DNA from: Sodalis praecaptivus
Lineage (GTDB): Bacteria > Pseudomonadota > Gammaproteobacteria > Enterobacterales > Enterobacteriaceae
Reading direction: 5' to 3'
Length of the DNA stretch: 64,000 nucleotides
Assembly: GCF_000517425.1 (NCBI RefSeq)
Contig: NZ_CP006569.1
Coordinates: 930,001 to 994,000, forward strand
Part shown: in pieces, positions 29,240 to 38,426 of the stretch
Position numbering within the stretch: position 1 is the stretch's first letter
Layout: every line of letters begins with the position of its first letter
Notes under the pieces: generated by a model
What the model saw: the letters and a program-made list of their open reading frames with translations, nothing else
Databases searched by the model: none
What the model was told of the DNA's origin: nothing
Translations under genes and position numbers: made by a program

Positions 29240-31117
29240 ATGGAAGAGATTCTTGCCGAAGCGCAACGGTTGCGTTTGTTCCGGCCGCTGGACGTCCAAT
29301 TCGCCCGTATGCTGGCCACGCCCGCCGAGCCCGCGCTGATGTTGGCCAGCGCCTGCCTCAGCGCCGATGCCGGCGCCGGCCATGTTTGCCTGCCGCTGGC
29401 GCTATTAACGCCGGCGAAGCTGTTTGACGGCCGGATGCCGACGCTGGCGCAGCAGGCCTGGCTGCGGGCCGGTAGCCCCTCTCTTGACGACTGGCAGCAG
29501 CACCTGCTGGCGTCCAACGCGGTGAGCGACGGTTCACGTCCAACACCGCTGGTGCTGGATAACCAGCGCCTGTATTTACAGCGCATGTGGCGGCATGAAT
29601 GCGCGGTGGCACAGTTCTTCAACCGGCCGCGACCGCCGGTAGCCGGCGACGAAACCGCCCTCGCTGCGGTGCTGGCGCGCTACTTTCCCGGCGACGGCGC
29701 GGGAATCGACTGGCAAAAAATCGCCGCGGCGGTCGCGATAACGCACCCGGTGGCGCTAATATCGGGCGGGCCGGGCACCGGCAAGACCTCCACGGTGGCG
29801 AAGCTCCTGGCGGCCCTGTTGCAGTTGAGCGACGGCGGCCGTGCGCGCATGTTAATGGCGGCCCCCACCGGAAAAGCGGCAGCGCGCCTGAGCGAATCCC
29901 TCGGCCTGGCCCTACAGCGTCTGGAGCTGGATGAAGAGCAGAAACAGCGATTGCCGCGCGAGGCGATAACGCTGCACCGCTTGCTCGGGGCGCAGCCCAA
30001 TAGCCAGCGGATGCGCTATCACCGTGGAAACCCGCTGCATGTGGATATTCTCATCATTGATGAAGCATCAATGGTTGATTTGCCGATGATGGCCAATGTG
30101 ATTGCGGCGCTGCCGCCGCAAGCGCGGGTGATCTTCCTGGGGGATCGATGTCAGCTATCCTCGGTGGAGGCGGGAGCGGTGCTGGGCGATATCTGCCAGT
30201 TCGCCGAGGCCGGTTACAGCCCCGCGCGCCGCGCGGAGCTGATGCGGCTAACGGGCTTTACGCTGCCGGCGGGTACGGGCGGCGGCGGTTATGGCGTTGC
30301 CGATAGTTTATGTCTGCTGCGTAAAAGCTACCGCTTCGATGAAGGGTCCGGCATTGGCCGGCTGGCAAATGCTATCAACGCCGGCGACGCCAAGGATGCG
30401 CTGGCGCTGCTTAACGCCGGCACCGCGGCGGATGTCGTCTACACGCCGCTGCGTGAGACGGCGGATTATCAGCGTATGCTGGACGACTGCGTCGAGGGCT
30501 ATCGGGACTATTTGGCGCGGGTGCGCAATCATGAGGCGCCGGCCGCGATTCTGGACGCCTTTAACCGTTTCCGCCTGCTGTGCGCGCTGCGGGAAGGGCC
30601 TTTTGGCGTCGCCGGTCTGAACGACCGTATTGAGCTGGCCTTGAGCCGGGCGGGGCTGCTTGCCCTCGGCAATGCCGGGCGCAGCTACGCGGGGCGGCCG
30701 GTGATGATCGTACGCAATGCGCCGTCGCTGGGGCTGTATAACGGCGATATTGGGATCTTGCTCTGGGATGGCGAACAGACGTTGCGCGTGCATTTCTCCC
30801 TGCCGGACGGCGGTGTCAAAGCGGTGCCGCTAAGCCGACTGCCGGAGCATGAGACGGCATTCGCGATGACCGTGCATAAATCCCAGGGGTCGGAATTCCA
30901 CCATACCGCGCTGGCGTTACCCAATCAGATCTTGCCGGTGTTAACGCGAGAATTGCTGTATACCGCGGTCACGCGCGCGCGTGCGCGGTTGTCCCTGTAC
31001 GCGACCGACGAGGTATTGCAACACGCCATGGCAACCAAAACCCAGCGGCGCAGCGGCCTAATCGAGCGGCTGGCTGCGGGCCAGGCGGTACCGCCGCAGC
31101 CAGCCGATGACCGCTGA
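29240..31117 (+). CDS. recD: Exodeoxyribonuclease V subunit alpha, RecD
   Basis: 5'-3' helicase motor of RecBCD, which also inhibits RecA loading before Chi. It has 625 residues (E. coli 608). Walker A SGGPGTGKTSTVAKL lies near residues 175-188, motif II is IIDEASMVDLPMM, and the C-terminal VHKSQGSEF and LLYTAVTRAR motifs of superfamily 1B helicases are present. The ATG at 29240 has AGGAG 9-10 bases upstream. It begins 290 bp after the recB stop because of the repeated junction, so direct translational coupling to recB is lost unless the mini-ORFs relay it. Confidence 0.96.
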   Translation: MEEILAEAQRLRLFRPLDVQFARMLATPAEPALMLASACLSADAGAGHVCLPLALLTPAKLFDGRMPTLAQQAWLRAGSPSLDDWQQHLLASNAVSDGSRPTPLVLDNQRLYLQRMWRHECAVAQFFNRPRPPVAGDETALAAVLARYFPGDGAGIDWQKIAAAVAITHPVALISGGPGTGKTSTVAKLLAALLQLSDGGRARMLMAAPTGKAAARLSESLGLALQRLELDEEQKQRLPREAITLHRLLGAQPNSQRMRYHRGNPLHVDILIIDEASMVDLPMMANVIAALPPQARVIFLGDRCQLSSVEAGAVLGDICQFAEAGYSPARRAELMRLTGFTLPAGTGGGGYGVADSLCLLRKSYRFDEGSGIGRLANAINAGDAKDALALLNAGTAADVVYTPLRETADYQRMLDDCVEGYRDYLARVRNHEAPAAILDAFNRFRLLCALREGPFGVAGLNDRIELALSRAGLLALGNAGRSYAGRPVMIVRNAPSLGLYNGDIGILLWDGEQTLRVHFSLPDGGVKAVPLSRLPEHETAFAMTVHKSQGSEFHHTALALPNQILPVLTRELLYTAVTRARARLSLYATDEVLQHAMATKTQRRSGLIERLAAGQAVPPQPADDR

Positions 31118-31255
31118 CGCGCGCGGCGATGTTTTTCGCCTGGCCCGCCGGTCCCACGGTATCAGGCTCAACGGCCGTCCCGCGTGCTGGCCGTTAGGAT
31201 TGCCTCACCGCACCGTGGCCGTCCTGTCACTTCGCCGTTTCGATCGCTTTATCGT

Positions 31256-32599
31256 TTAACGGCCGTCCCGCGTCTCAAGGTCGGCCACCAGAATTTTAGA
31301 TCGGCGCTGGTAGTTATACAGCGCTTTTTTTTGGTTCGGCAGTATATCCACTTCCGCCGGGGTGAAGCCGCGCTCTTGAAACCAGTGAATGCTGCGGGTA
31401 GTGAGTACAAACAGTTTCTTCAGCCCCATTCGACGCGCCTGTTGCGCGATGCGCGTCAACAGCATCTCGCCGCGTGACGAACTGCGATAATCGGGATGCA
31501 CCGCCACGCAGGCCATTTCCCCTATCTGCTCATCGGGAAAGGGATAAAGCGCCGCGCAGGCGATGGTCATGTTGTCCCGTTCGATTATGGTAAATTTGTC
31601 GATTTCCATCTCCAACTGCTCGCGAGAGCGGCGCACCAAAATCCCCTGCTGCTCCAGCGGACGAATGAGCGCCAGAATGCCGCCGATATCGTTGATGGTG
31701 GCCCGCCGCACCTGCTCGGCGCTTTCCATCACAATCTGCGTGCCGATGCCGTCGCGGGAAAAAAGCTCTTGCACCAGCGCGCCATCTTCTTGATAACTAA
31801 TAAGATGGCAGCGCCGCACGCCACTGCGGCAGGCTTTTACCGCACCCCGCAGAAAGCGCACGGTGCCGGAATGGTAATCGCCGCGCGCTTCCAACTGTTC
31901 GATGCGCCGCTGGGCGTCGTTGGGGAACAGTTCGGAAATAATATCGTCGTCTTCGCCAATCACGCCCTGCGACGAGCAAAAGCCGATAATCTTTTCTGCT
32001 TTCAGCTTGATAGCCAGCTGCGTCGCCACCTCTTCGGAGGTGAGATTAAAACTTTCGCCGGTGACCGAAACCGCCACCGGGCCGAGAAGGACGATGGCAC
32101 CGCCGTCCAACTGGCGGTGAATCGCCTCATCATCGATACGGCGGATGCGGCCGCTGTGGCAATAGTCCACGCCATCATCCACGCCCAAGGGCTGGGCAAT
32201 AATAAAATTGCCGCTCACCACATTGATGTGCGCGCCCTGCAGCGGCGTATTATTCAAGCTCATCGACAGTCGGGCGGTGATATCCAGCTGTAGCTGGCCG
32301 GCGGCCTGCTTCACCCGTTCGAGGGTGGGGGCGTCGGTGACGCGGGTATGTTTGTGGTAAATCGGCTCAAGATGATGTACCGCCAGATTGGCGTCGATTT
32401 GCGGCCGGGCGCCGTACACCAGCACCAGGCGGATACCCAGGCTGTGCAACAGGCCGATGTCATTAACAATACTGGCGAAATTTTCATGCTCGATGGCTTC
32501 GCCGCCCAGCATAACGACAAAGGTTTTGCCACGGTGTGCATTGATATAAGGAACCGTATGGCGAAAACCCTGAACCAATTCTGTACTGCGTTCCTTCAC
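31256..32599 (-). CDS. argA: Amino-acid N-acetyltransferase (N-acetylglutamate synthase) ArgA
   Basis: First step of arginine synthesis: acetyl-CoA plus glutamate gives N-acetylglutamate; feedback-inhibited by arginine. It has 447 residues (E. coli 443). The N-terminal amino-acid-kinase-like domain ([13 protein letters not shown]) binds arginine; the C-terminal GNAT domain has [18 protein letters not shown] as the acetyl-CoA loop. The start is GTG at 32599 with AGAGGG upstream. Two ArgR boxes lie just upstream. The C-terminal residues TRDGR are not in E. coli, and their 16-bp coding sequence occurs again 88 bp downstream of the gene end (31170-31185). Confidence 0.96.
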   Translation of the reverse strand: MKERSTELVQGFRHTVPYINAHRGKTFVVMLGGEAIEHENFASIVNDIGLLHSLGIRLVLVYGARPQIDANLAVHHLEPIYHKHTRVTDAPTLERVKQAAGQLQLDITARLSMSLNNTPLQGAHINVVSGNFIIAQPLGVDDGVDYCHSGRIRRIDDEAIHRQLDGGAIVLLGPVAVSVTGESFNLTSEEVATQLAIKLKAEKIIGFCSSQGVIGEDDDIISELFPNDAQRRIEQLEARGDYHSGTVRFLRGAVKACRSGVRRCHLISYQEDGALVQELFSRDGIGTQIVMESAEQVRRATINDIGGILALIRPLEQQGILVRRSREQLEMEIDKFTIIERDNMTIACAALYPFPDEQIGEMACVAVHPDYRSSSRGEMLLTRIAQQARRMGLKKLFVLTTRSIHWFQERGFTPAEVDILPNQKKALYNYQRRSKILVADLETRDGR

Positions 32600-32610
32600 G
32601 GCCTACCCTC

Positions 32611-32648
32611 TGTGAATGATTATTCTGATTTTGTGTATTTTTATTCTT
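32611..32648 (-). promoter_or_regulatory. Two tandem ArgR operator boxes of argA
   Basis: On the minus strand the region reads AGAATAAAAATACACA (32632-32647) and CAGAATAATCATTCAC (32612-32627), two 18-bp-type ARG boxes with the usual short spacer. The first is, from memory, almost identical to the argA operator of E. coli. They lie 12-50 bp upstream of the argA GTG, so arginine-bound ArgR hexamer should repress argA by covering the promoter or early transcript. amiC is divergent and about 190 bp away; control of amiC by ArgR is not expected. Confidence 0.85.
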
Positions 32649-32833
32649 TTAACCCCCGCTTGGCAAGTCCCGATTTACAGTAGCCCACTTTGTAAAGATG
32701 CGCAAAGTCCGCTCCGCACCGCCCATGTCTGGCCTTTTCGGGATGACAGCGGCCGGCGGTTTGGTTAAAGTTTCCGCCGTTAACGATAAACGATTGGTTT
32801 TTCAGATAATGCACATGTTATTACCGGGGCGTT

Positions 32834-34093
32834 ATGCCTGATTCAGAACACAACCGCGCGCGCCGACATTTGTTGCAGGGCGTGGCCGCCACCTGGTTGC
32901 TAAGCGTCAGCCGGGTTGGCTTCGCCGCCACCCCAACCATTGTGGCGGTGCGCATTTGGCCCGCCTCTAGCTATACCCGCGTGACGCTGGAATCGAACGT
33001 CACCTTGAAATACCGCACCTTCACCTTGAGCGGCCCGGAGAGGCTGGTGCTGGATATCGAAGGGCTGCGGCTCAATTCGATGCTCAGCCAGCTCAGCGGC
33101 AAGGTGCGGCCGGAAGACCCCTATATTAGCCAGGTGCGGGTCGGCCAGTTCGATGGCCAAACCGTGCGGCTGGTGCTGGAGCTGAAACAGAAAGTGGCGC
33201 CGCGTTTTCTGACGCTGGCGCCGGCCCACGGCTTCCGCCACCGGCTGGTGCTGGATCTTTACCCGCACCAGGGCAGCCGTTCCGCGGTGCAGGACGACCC
33301 GCTACTGGCGCTGCTGGAAGATTATAACAAGGGCGATCTGGCGCGCACCCTGCCGCCGGAATCCCAGGCGCCGCAGGCCGGGAAGGCCGGGCGCGATCGA
33401 CCGGTGGTGGTGATGCTCGATCCGGGCCACGGCGGCGAAGATCCCGGCGCTATCGGCAAATATAAAACCCGTGAAAAGGATATTGTTCTACAGATAGCCC
33501 GCCGCCTGAGCGCGCTGATTAAACGCGAGCCGAATATGCAGGTCTACATGACCCGTAATGAGGATGTGTTTATCCCGCTGAAGGTGCGGGTAGCCAAGGC
33601 GCGTAAGCAGCGGGCGGATTTGTTCGTTTCAATACACGCCGATGCATTTACCCGCCGCACCGCCCACGGCGCCTCGGTATTCGCGTTATCCACTAAAGGG
33701 GCCACCAGCGCCGCGGCCCGCTATCTGGCCCAAACGCAAAACGCCGCCGATGAGATAGGCGGCGTGAGCAAAAGCGGCGATCGCTATTTGGATCATACGA
33801 TTTTCGATTTGATGCAGACCGCTACCATCAACGACAGCCTAAAATTCGGTAAACATGTGTTAAATCATGTGGGCAAGATCACCCAATTGCATAAAAAGAG
33901 CGTCGATCAGGCGGGTTTTGCGGTTTTGAAAGCGCCGGATATTCCCTCGATTCTGGTGGAGACGGCATTCATCAGCAATATTCAAGAAGAACGGCGGCTG
34001 CGTACCGCCCGGTATCAGCAACAGATGGCGGAAGCGATTTTGGCGGGTATCAAAGCCTATTTTGCCGCCGGAGGCGTACTGGCGCGGCGCTAA
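32834..34093 (+). CDS. amiC: N-acetylmuramoyl-L-alanine amidase AmiC
   Basis: Periplasmic septal amidase that cleaves peptide stems from glycan strands during daughter-cell separation, activated by NlpD. It has 419 residues (E. coli 417). The N-terminus [20 protein letters not shown] is a twin-arginine (Tat) signal. The AMIN domain follows at about 35-145 and directs the enzyme to the division site. The zinc-dependent Amidase_3 domain covers about 190-415, with [22 protein letters not shown] and [10 protein letters not shown] supplying the metal-binding and catalytic residues. Confidence 0.97.
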   Translation: MPDSEHNRARRHLLQGVAATWLLSVSRVGFAATPTIVAVRIWPASSYTRVTLESNVTLKYRTFTLSGPERLVLDIEGLRLNSMLSQLSGKVRPEDPYISQVRVGQFDGQTVRLVLELKQKVAPRFLTLAPAHGFRHRLVLDLYPHQGSRSAVQDDPLLALLEDYNKGDLARTLPPESQAPQAGKAGRDRPVVVMLDPGHGGEDPGAIGKYKTREKDIVLQIARRLSALIKREPNMQVYMTRNEDVFIPLKVRVAKARKQRADLFVSIHADAFTRRTAHGASVFALSTKGATSAAARYLAQTQNAADEIGGVSKSGDRYLDHTIFDLMQTATINDSLKFGKHVLNHVGKITQLHKKSVDQAGFAVLKAPDIPSILVETAFISNIQEERRLRTARYQQQMAEAILAGIKAYFAAGGVLARR

Positions 34094-34231
34094 AACGCCG
34101 CGCTTGGAAATGGCTGCCTGATGTGGCTGCTTCTCACCTCCGCGCTCCAGGCCGGCCTGCGCGAGCGCCGGAGCCGGGTTTGGCCCATGTGTTGCGAACT
34201 CCGACGATAACGGAGCCGCGCGGGCACCCTA

Positions 34232-35080
34232 TCAAGGCAGATCCGGCGTCAGGTCCATTTTGCTCCATTTCTGCGACAGCTGGCGGATCACGCCATCGTG
34301 CGCGGCGGCGGTGATAGCCGCGTCAAAGGTGGCTTTCAGACGGGTATCCCCTTTGCGCATGCCCATTGCGACATCGGTGGCGAGCATCGCGCCTTTGAGA
34401 TCCGGTCCGGCATTAATAAGCGTGTCGTTGCCGGGTTTCGCCATCACCGACCGGGCATACACTCCGCTATCAAAACCGGCGTCGATACGGCCTGCCTTGA
34501 GATCCAGATCCCGCTCCGCCGAACTGCGATAGGTGCGTACCGTGACGTCATCGCCGAAGTAAGTTTTCATCAGTTGCTCGTGGCTGGTGGATTGCACTAC
34601 CCCGACCGTTTTGCCTTTCAGCATAGCGCCAAGCGTCGCCATCACCGGATCCGCGCGGGTTTTATCGTTAAGGTTTAGCCGTTCGCCACGCATCGGCATC
34701 GACGCCAACGGCCCGTTTTTCAGCACCAGAAAACTGGCGACGCCGCTGGCGTAAGGCACGGTGAAATCCACCACTTTTTTACGTTTTTCATTGATGCCCA
34801 GCGTCATCACCAAATCATATTTACCCACGTTAAGGCCCGGTACCAGCGTGGCCCAGGCGCCACTTTCCAATTGACATTCCACTTTGGCCCGCCTGCACAG
34901 ATCGTGGATAAGATCCACGTCAAATCCTTGCAACTGACCGTGGGAGTCGAGGGCGTTCCAGGGAGGAAACGCACCTTCGATCGCGACGCGCACCCGTTGC
35001 CCGTCCTGGGCATCGGCGGCGAATGTCGTGAAGGCGAGGGCGACTGCCAACGCGGCGGCGATAACGCTAGGCTGTTTCAT
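34232..35080 (-). CDS. Periplasmic amino-acid-type solute-binding protein (family 3), no linked permease
   Basis: A 282-residue SBP_bac_3 protein with Sec signal MKQPSVIAAALAVALAFTTFAADA. The ligand-binding pattern resembles polar amino-acid and opine receptors: GAFPPWNALDSHGQLQGFDVDLIHDLCRR near the N-terminus, then VDFTVPYASGVASFLV, a GKTVGVVQST hinge, and ERDLDLKAGRIDAGFDSGVYA. The ATG at 35080 has GGAA upstream. It is the third gene of a minus-strand run after an M20 amidohydrolase and an M28 peptidase (65-bp gap), with a divergent GntR regulator. No permease or ATPase gene is near, so it must use a transporter encoded elsewhere, or act as a receptor. The ligand is unknown; amino acids released by the two hydrolases are a reasonable guess. 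Confidence 0.8.
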   Translation of the reverse strand: MKQPSVIAAALAVALAFTTFAADAQDGQRVRVAIEGAFPPWNALDSHGQLQGFDVDLIHDLCRRAKVECQLESGAWATLVPGLNVGKYDLVMTLGINEKRKKVVDFTVPYASGVASFLVLKNGPLASMPMRGERLNLNDKTRADPVMATLGAMLKGKTVGVVQSTSHEQLMKTYFGDDVTVRTYRSSAERDLDLKAGRIDAGFDSGVYARSVMAKPGNDTLINAGPDLKGAMLATDVAMGMRKGDTRLKATFDAAITAAAHDGVIRQLSQKWSKMDLTPDLP

Positions 35081-35145
35081 AGACGAGTTCCGGTTACAGA
35101 GGATAACGGCCGGCGCGCCGGCCACGGCAATGCACCCGCCCTGAA

Positions 35146-36831
35146 TCAGGAGGGGTGCGCAATAGCCGCTGCCAGCGCGGCGTGGGCTTCGCGCAGCGCA
35201 TGCGCGGCCAGATTGCGGCTCTGGCGCGCGGGAGCGGCGTAAAACGGCTGTTCTTCGCTGTCGGCCGGCAGCGCGGCCAGTTCCCGCAAGCCGCCTAGCG
35301 ACGGCCAGGCCGGATGCGGCAAAGCGCTATCGTGGCAAAAACGATTACCGGCGGTGTAATTGAGCGGAACCAGCAGACGAGAAGCGCGCATCAGCGCATG
35401 GTTCAAACGCTGGGCCTGCTCGCCGCGGGCGCTTAATGCCAGTTGATTAACCGCCGCCGCCGCTTGCCGCAGATCCTGGACCCGCTGGCGCAATAGGCCG
35501 AGATCCAGACGATCCCCCAGCGCAGCTTGCAGGTTGACCAGCTCGGCGTCCAGCGAGACGCAGAAGGCGGTATAATCCAGCGGCACCACGGGCGAACTGA
35601 GCAAGCGCCACAGCACCCGCAGTACGATGGCGGTGTCGCGTTCCAGATTGGCGGGATCGATATGCTCAAGGGTATCGTGCGGCGTATGCCACCACCAGCC
35701 GAGGGCGGTCAGCATTTTGACCGGGCCCGGCGGTTGATGGCTTAGGCTGCCGAACATTGACGGGATGCCCACGCCCCAAAAAGACTGATCGGCGGCCCGG
35801 CCGTGCCGGCGGCCGAGGTGCTGCTGGCCGCTGACGGCCGCCACCGCTTCGGCGGCGACGCCTTTGAGTTCGTCAATCACCGACGAATTCGTCAGGACGC
35901 TGGCGTTTTCACCGCCGGTGGAATCCACGTTAACGTGGGCGACGCAGCGCCTATCAAGTTCATCCCAGTATTCATCCGCATACCAGGCGGAGCCGGAGTA
36001 GCGGCCGTGGGAATGGCCGGACCAGAAACACAGACGCAGGCCGCGCTGCCAGCCTTCGCGCGCTTCGGCCAGCAACCGCGCCGCTTCCAACATCGTGGCA
36101 TTGGCGCTACCGTTATCCATGACGCCGTAATGCCAAGTATCGTGATGGCCGGCGAACAGGACAAAGGGCGTCTCATCGCCGCCGGGGGAGAGCTCGGCCA
36201 CTAAAATCGGGGTTTTGCGCCAGCGGGTGTCGACCTGAGCGTACAGGGTGACCTGCGGTGATTCGCCGTTGCGGCAGCGGTTGCGCAGCGGCGCGCCGTC
36301 GTCGCGGCTGATGGTACAAATAACCGTAGTGGGCAATTGCTGGCGGGTGTGCTGCGAGGGGCTACCCCAGACCGGCGAGACGCACATCTCGTAAAGATGC
36401 TCCGTCGGGCTGATATGCAACTGGCCCACGGCGCCATAGCGCTTGGCCAGCGCCGCCTCCTCCTCGGTGGTGATGCCGTCTATCAGCACGATTTTGCCGG
36501 CAACGTCGGCCGCGGCGAAATCCGCCTCATGCCCGGCGCCGATATAGGTAAGCGGGGCGGTGATCCCCGCCTCAACCGTGGAGAGCGACATGGAGTGGGT
36601 AATGCAGGGAATGGGCTCACCGTCCACCGTCACCCGCGCCTCGCCTGGCAGACTAATCCAGGCATCGTGCGACAACAGTTCGGTGCGATAGCCGTAGGAT
36701 TGCATCTGTTGCTGTAAATAGTGGAAGCTCTCCAGCTCGGGCGCCGTGCCGGACAACTTGACGCGTTTGGCGAATTCGGCCAGATGCGCCATCAGGCGCG
36801 GCCGATCCGGCGAAGCGGTGAGCTTAGACAT
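35146..36831 (-). CDS. M28-family metallopeptidase (PA-domain aminopeptidase type)
   Basis: A 561-residue peptidase-like protein without a recognisable signal peptide. A protease-associated region (VAGKIVLIDGITTEEEAALAKRYGAVGQLHI) is inserted before the M28 core. The core motif is FAGHHDTWHYGVMDNGSANATMLEAARLL, with His230 and Asp243-type residues as zinc ligands, followed by the SGHSHGRYSGSAWYADEY and HVNVDSTGG segments. Related proteins hydrolyse peptides or amide-linked amino acids. The ATG at 36831 overlaps the upstream M20 gene by eight bases, which indicates a co-translated pair. An earlier in-frame start was rejected because it lies inside that gene. Substrate unknown. Confidence 0.8.
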   Translation of the reverse strand: MSKLTASPDRPRLMAHLAEFAKRVKLSGTAPELESFHYLQQQMQSYGYRTELLSHDAWISLPGEARVTVDGEPIPCITHSMSLSTVEAGITAPLTYIGAGHEADFAAADVAGKIVLIDGITTEEEAALAKRYGAVGQLHISPTEHLYEMCVSPVWGSPSQHTRQQLPTTVICTISRDDGAPLRNRCRNGESPQVTLYAQVDTRWRKTPILVAELSPGGDETPFVLFAGHHDTWHYGVMDNGSANATMLEAARLLAEAREGWQRGLRLCFWSGHSHGRYSGSAWYADEYWDELDRRCVAHVNVDSTGGENASVLTNSSVIDELKGVAAEAVAAVSGQQHLGRRHGRAADQSFWGVGIPSMFGSLSHQPPGPVKMLTALGWWWHTPHDTLEHIDPANLERDTAIVLRVLWRLLSSPVVPLDYTAFCVSLDAELVNLQAALGDRLDLGLLRQRVQDLRQAAAAVNQLALSARGEQAQRLNHALMRASRLLVPLNYTAGNRFCHDSALPHPAWPSLGGLRELAALPADSEEQPFYAAPARQSRNLAAHALREAHAALAAAIAHPS

Positions 36832-38254
36832 GGGCGTTCTCCGGTAACGGCGGATCCACATCGTCAGGGATGGGATTGATAAACGGACGATCGGCCAGGC
36901 GCCGGGCGAAGTCTTCTTGCGCGCGGGCGATAAGCGCCGGGTCCTGTAAGAGATCCAGCGCGGTGGCGGCCATCGCCTTAGCGGCATGGGTCATCCCTTT
37001 ATGGGCGGCGGGCAATTTCCCTTGCGCAACCAACTGCCAGGAGTGTCCCGGCGTACCGATGGCATAAGTGGCGCCGCGCAGCTGGACCGTCGGCACCACC
37101 CAGCTTACGGTACCGACATCGGTGGAGCCGACCAGGGTGCCGTCGCCGCTTTCCGGCGCAAACACCACATCGCATAGGGGGACATCGTTACGCACCGGCA
37201 GGCCAAATCGGCCAAAGGAAGCGGCGATATCGTCCGCACTGAAGGTTTGCTGAAACTCGGCGGCGATGCGACGATCCGCCTCGTCGAACGGCGGCGGACC
37301 CAGCCGCTCGATATGCCGATGCATGAGCTGTTCGAGCGGGGTGTTGCCCACCAGGTTGGCGTCACCGCTAAGCACTTCGTGGCTTAACGTGGTTTCCGTC
37401 ATCAGGGCGGCGCCGCGCGCCACGTTCTTCACGCGCTCCACCAGCGCCAGCAGGTCCGGCAGCGTGCGCGAGCGGATCAAATAGCGCACCGTTGCTTTTG
37501 CCTGGACCACGTTCGGCGAATGGCCGCCGGTATCGGTGACCGCGTAATGGATACGGGCCGTTGACGGCATATGCTCGCGCAGATAGTTAACGCCGACGTT
37601 CATCAGTTCGACCGCATCCAGCGCCGAGCGGCCCAGATGGGGGGAGGCGGAGGCATGGGCGGCGCGGCCGCTGAAATGGAAATTCAGTTCATTGCAGGCC
37701 AACGAAATGGGGTTGTTCACGCCGGTGAACGCCGCCGGGTGCCAGGATATGGCGATATCCACATCATCGAATACCCCGGCGCGCACCATAAACCCTTTTG
37801 ACGAGCCGCCTTCCTCCGCCGGGCAGCCGTAATAGCGTACTCGGCCCTTAATACCGAGCGCGGCCAGCGTATCCTTCACCGCCGTCGCCGCCAGCAGCGA
37901 GCCGGCGCCCAGTAAATTATGGCCGCAGCCGTGGCCGTTGCCGCCGTTGACCTGCGGACGCGGTTCGGCGATGCCGGCCTGCTGACTGAGACCGGGCAGC
38001 GCGTCGAATTCGCCGAGTATAGCGATAACCGGTCCGCCTTCACCCGCTTCTCCCATCACCGCCGTCGGCAGGCCGGCCAGGCCGGTCTGAACCCGGAAGC
38101 CCTCTTTTTCCAACAGGGCTTTATGGGCGGCCGCCGATTGGTATTCCAGATAATTGGTCTCGGGGGTGTCCCAAACCAGATCGCTTAACGCGCAGAAGGC
38201 GGCCTGTTTCGCGGCGATTTGCGCGTCCAGCTGGTCGTTGACGGAAGTAGACAT
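36824..38254 (-). CDS. M20-family amidohydrolase, AbgB-like
   Basis: A 476-residue M20D metallohydrolase close in length to AbgB (481), the p-aminobenzoyl-glutamate hydrolase B subunit. Metal-binding motifs include ILGEFDALPGL, GGNGHGCGHNLLGAGSLLAA and CPAEEGGSSKG; the dimerisation domain with FSGRAAHASASPHLGRSALDA follows, and the C-terminal part has GSTDVGTVSWVVPTVQL. There is no AbgA or AbgT partner, so p-aminobenzoyl-glutamate is not an obvious substrate; related enzymes release amino acids from N-acyl or aryl conjugates. First gene of the M20-M28-binding-protein run. GGAA lies eight bases upstream of the ATG. Divergent from a GntR regulator, which probably controls it. Confidence 0.82.
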   Translation of the reverse strand: MSTSVNDQLDAQIAAKQAAFCALSDLVWDTPETNYLEYQSAAAHKALLEKEGFRVQTGLAGLPTAVMGEAGEGGPVIAILGEFDALPGLSQQAGIAEPRPQVNGGNGHGCGHNLLGAGSLLAATAVKDTLAALGIKGRVRYYGCPAEEGGSSKGFMVRAGVFDDVDIAISWHPAAFTGVNNPISLACNELNFHFSGRAAHASASPHLGRSALDAVELMNVGVNYLREHMPSTARIHYAVTDTGGHSPNVVQAKATVRYLIRSRTLPDLLALVERVKNVARGAALMTETTLSHEVLSGDANLVGNTPLEQLMHRHIERLGPPPFDEADRRIAAEFQQTFSADDIAASFGRFGLPVRNDVPLCDVVFAPESGDGTLVGSTDVGTVSWVVPTVQLRGATYAIGTPGHSWQLVAQGKLPAAHKGMTHAAKAMAATALDLLQDPALIARAQEDFARRLADRPFINPIPDDVDPPLPENAHV

Positions 38255-38278
38255 GACGCGGTTCCAAAATGTTTACCA

Positions 38279-38294
38279 AAATTGGCACCAATTT
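38279..38294. promoter_or_regulatory. Perfect inverted repeat between the M20 gene and the GntR gene, candidate operator
   Basis: AAATTGG-CA-CCAATTT is a perfect 7-bp inverted repeat with a 2-bp centre, located 25 bp upstream of the M20 start codon and 133 bp upstream of the GntR start. A half-related TTACCAAAATTGG sequence precedes it. The centre (TTGGCACCAA) resembles operators of FadR-type GntR proteins, which are short palindromes around GT/AC. Binding is inferred from position and symmetry only. Confidence 0.5.
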
Positions 38295-38426
38295 ACGTCG
38301 CCTGGTTTGATTGTGCAACGTTTAACCGCGCCTATAAGAGAAAGCTATGACCAGCGCGTTGGCGATAAGGTGGCAATAGGCGCGGCGCGGTGGCAGAATG
38401 CGCCGATAAACCGTGAGAAATCCTTT

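Noticed and set aside
29104-29427. 107-codon frame running from a 91-bp unit into recD in another frame
   Set aside because: It overlaps recD out of frame and lacks any domain; the mini-ORFs and recD explain the region.
31496-32293. 265-codon frame antisense to argA, and similar long antisense frames in glnD, ppnN and csdA
   Set aside because: High GC gives long antisense frames; the sense genes are clearly conserved enzymes, and the antisense products resemble nothing.
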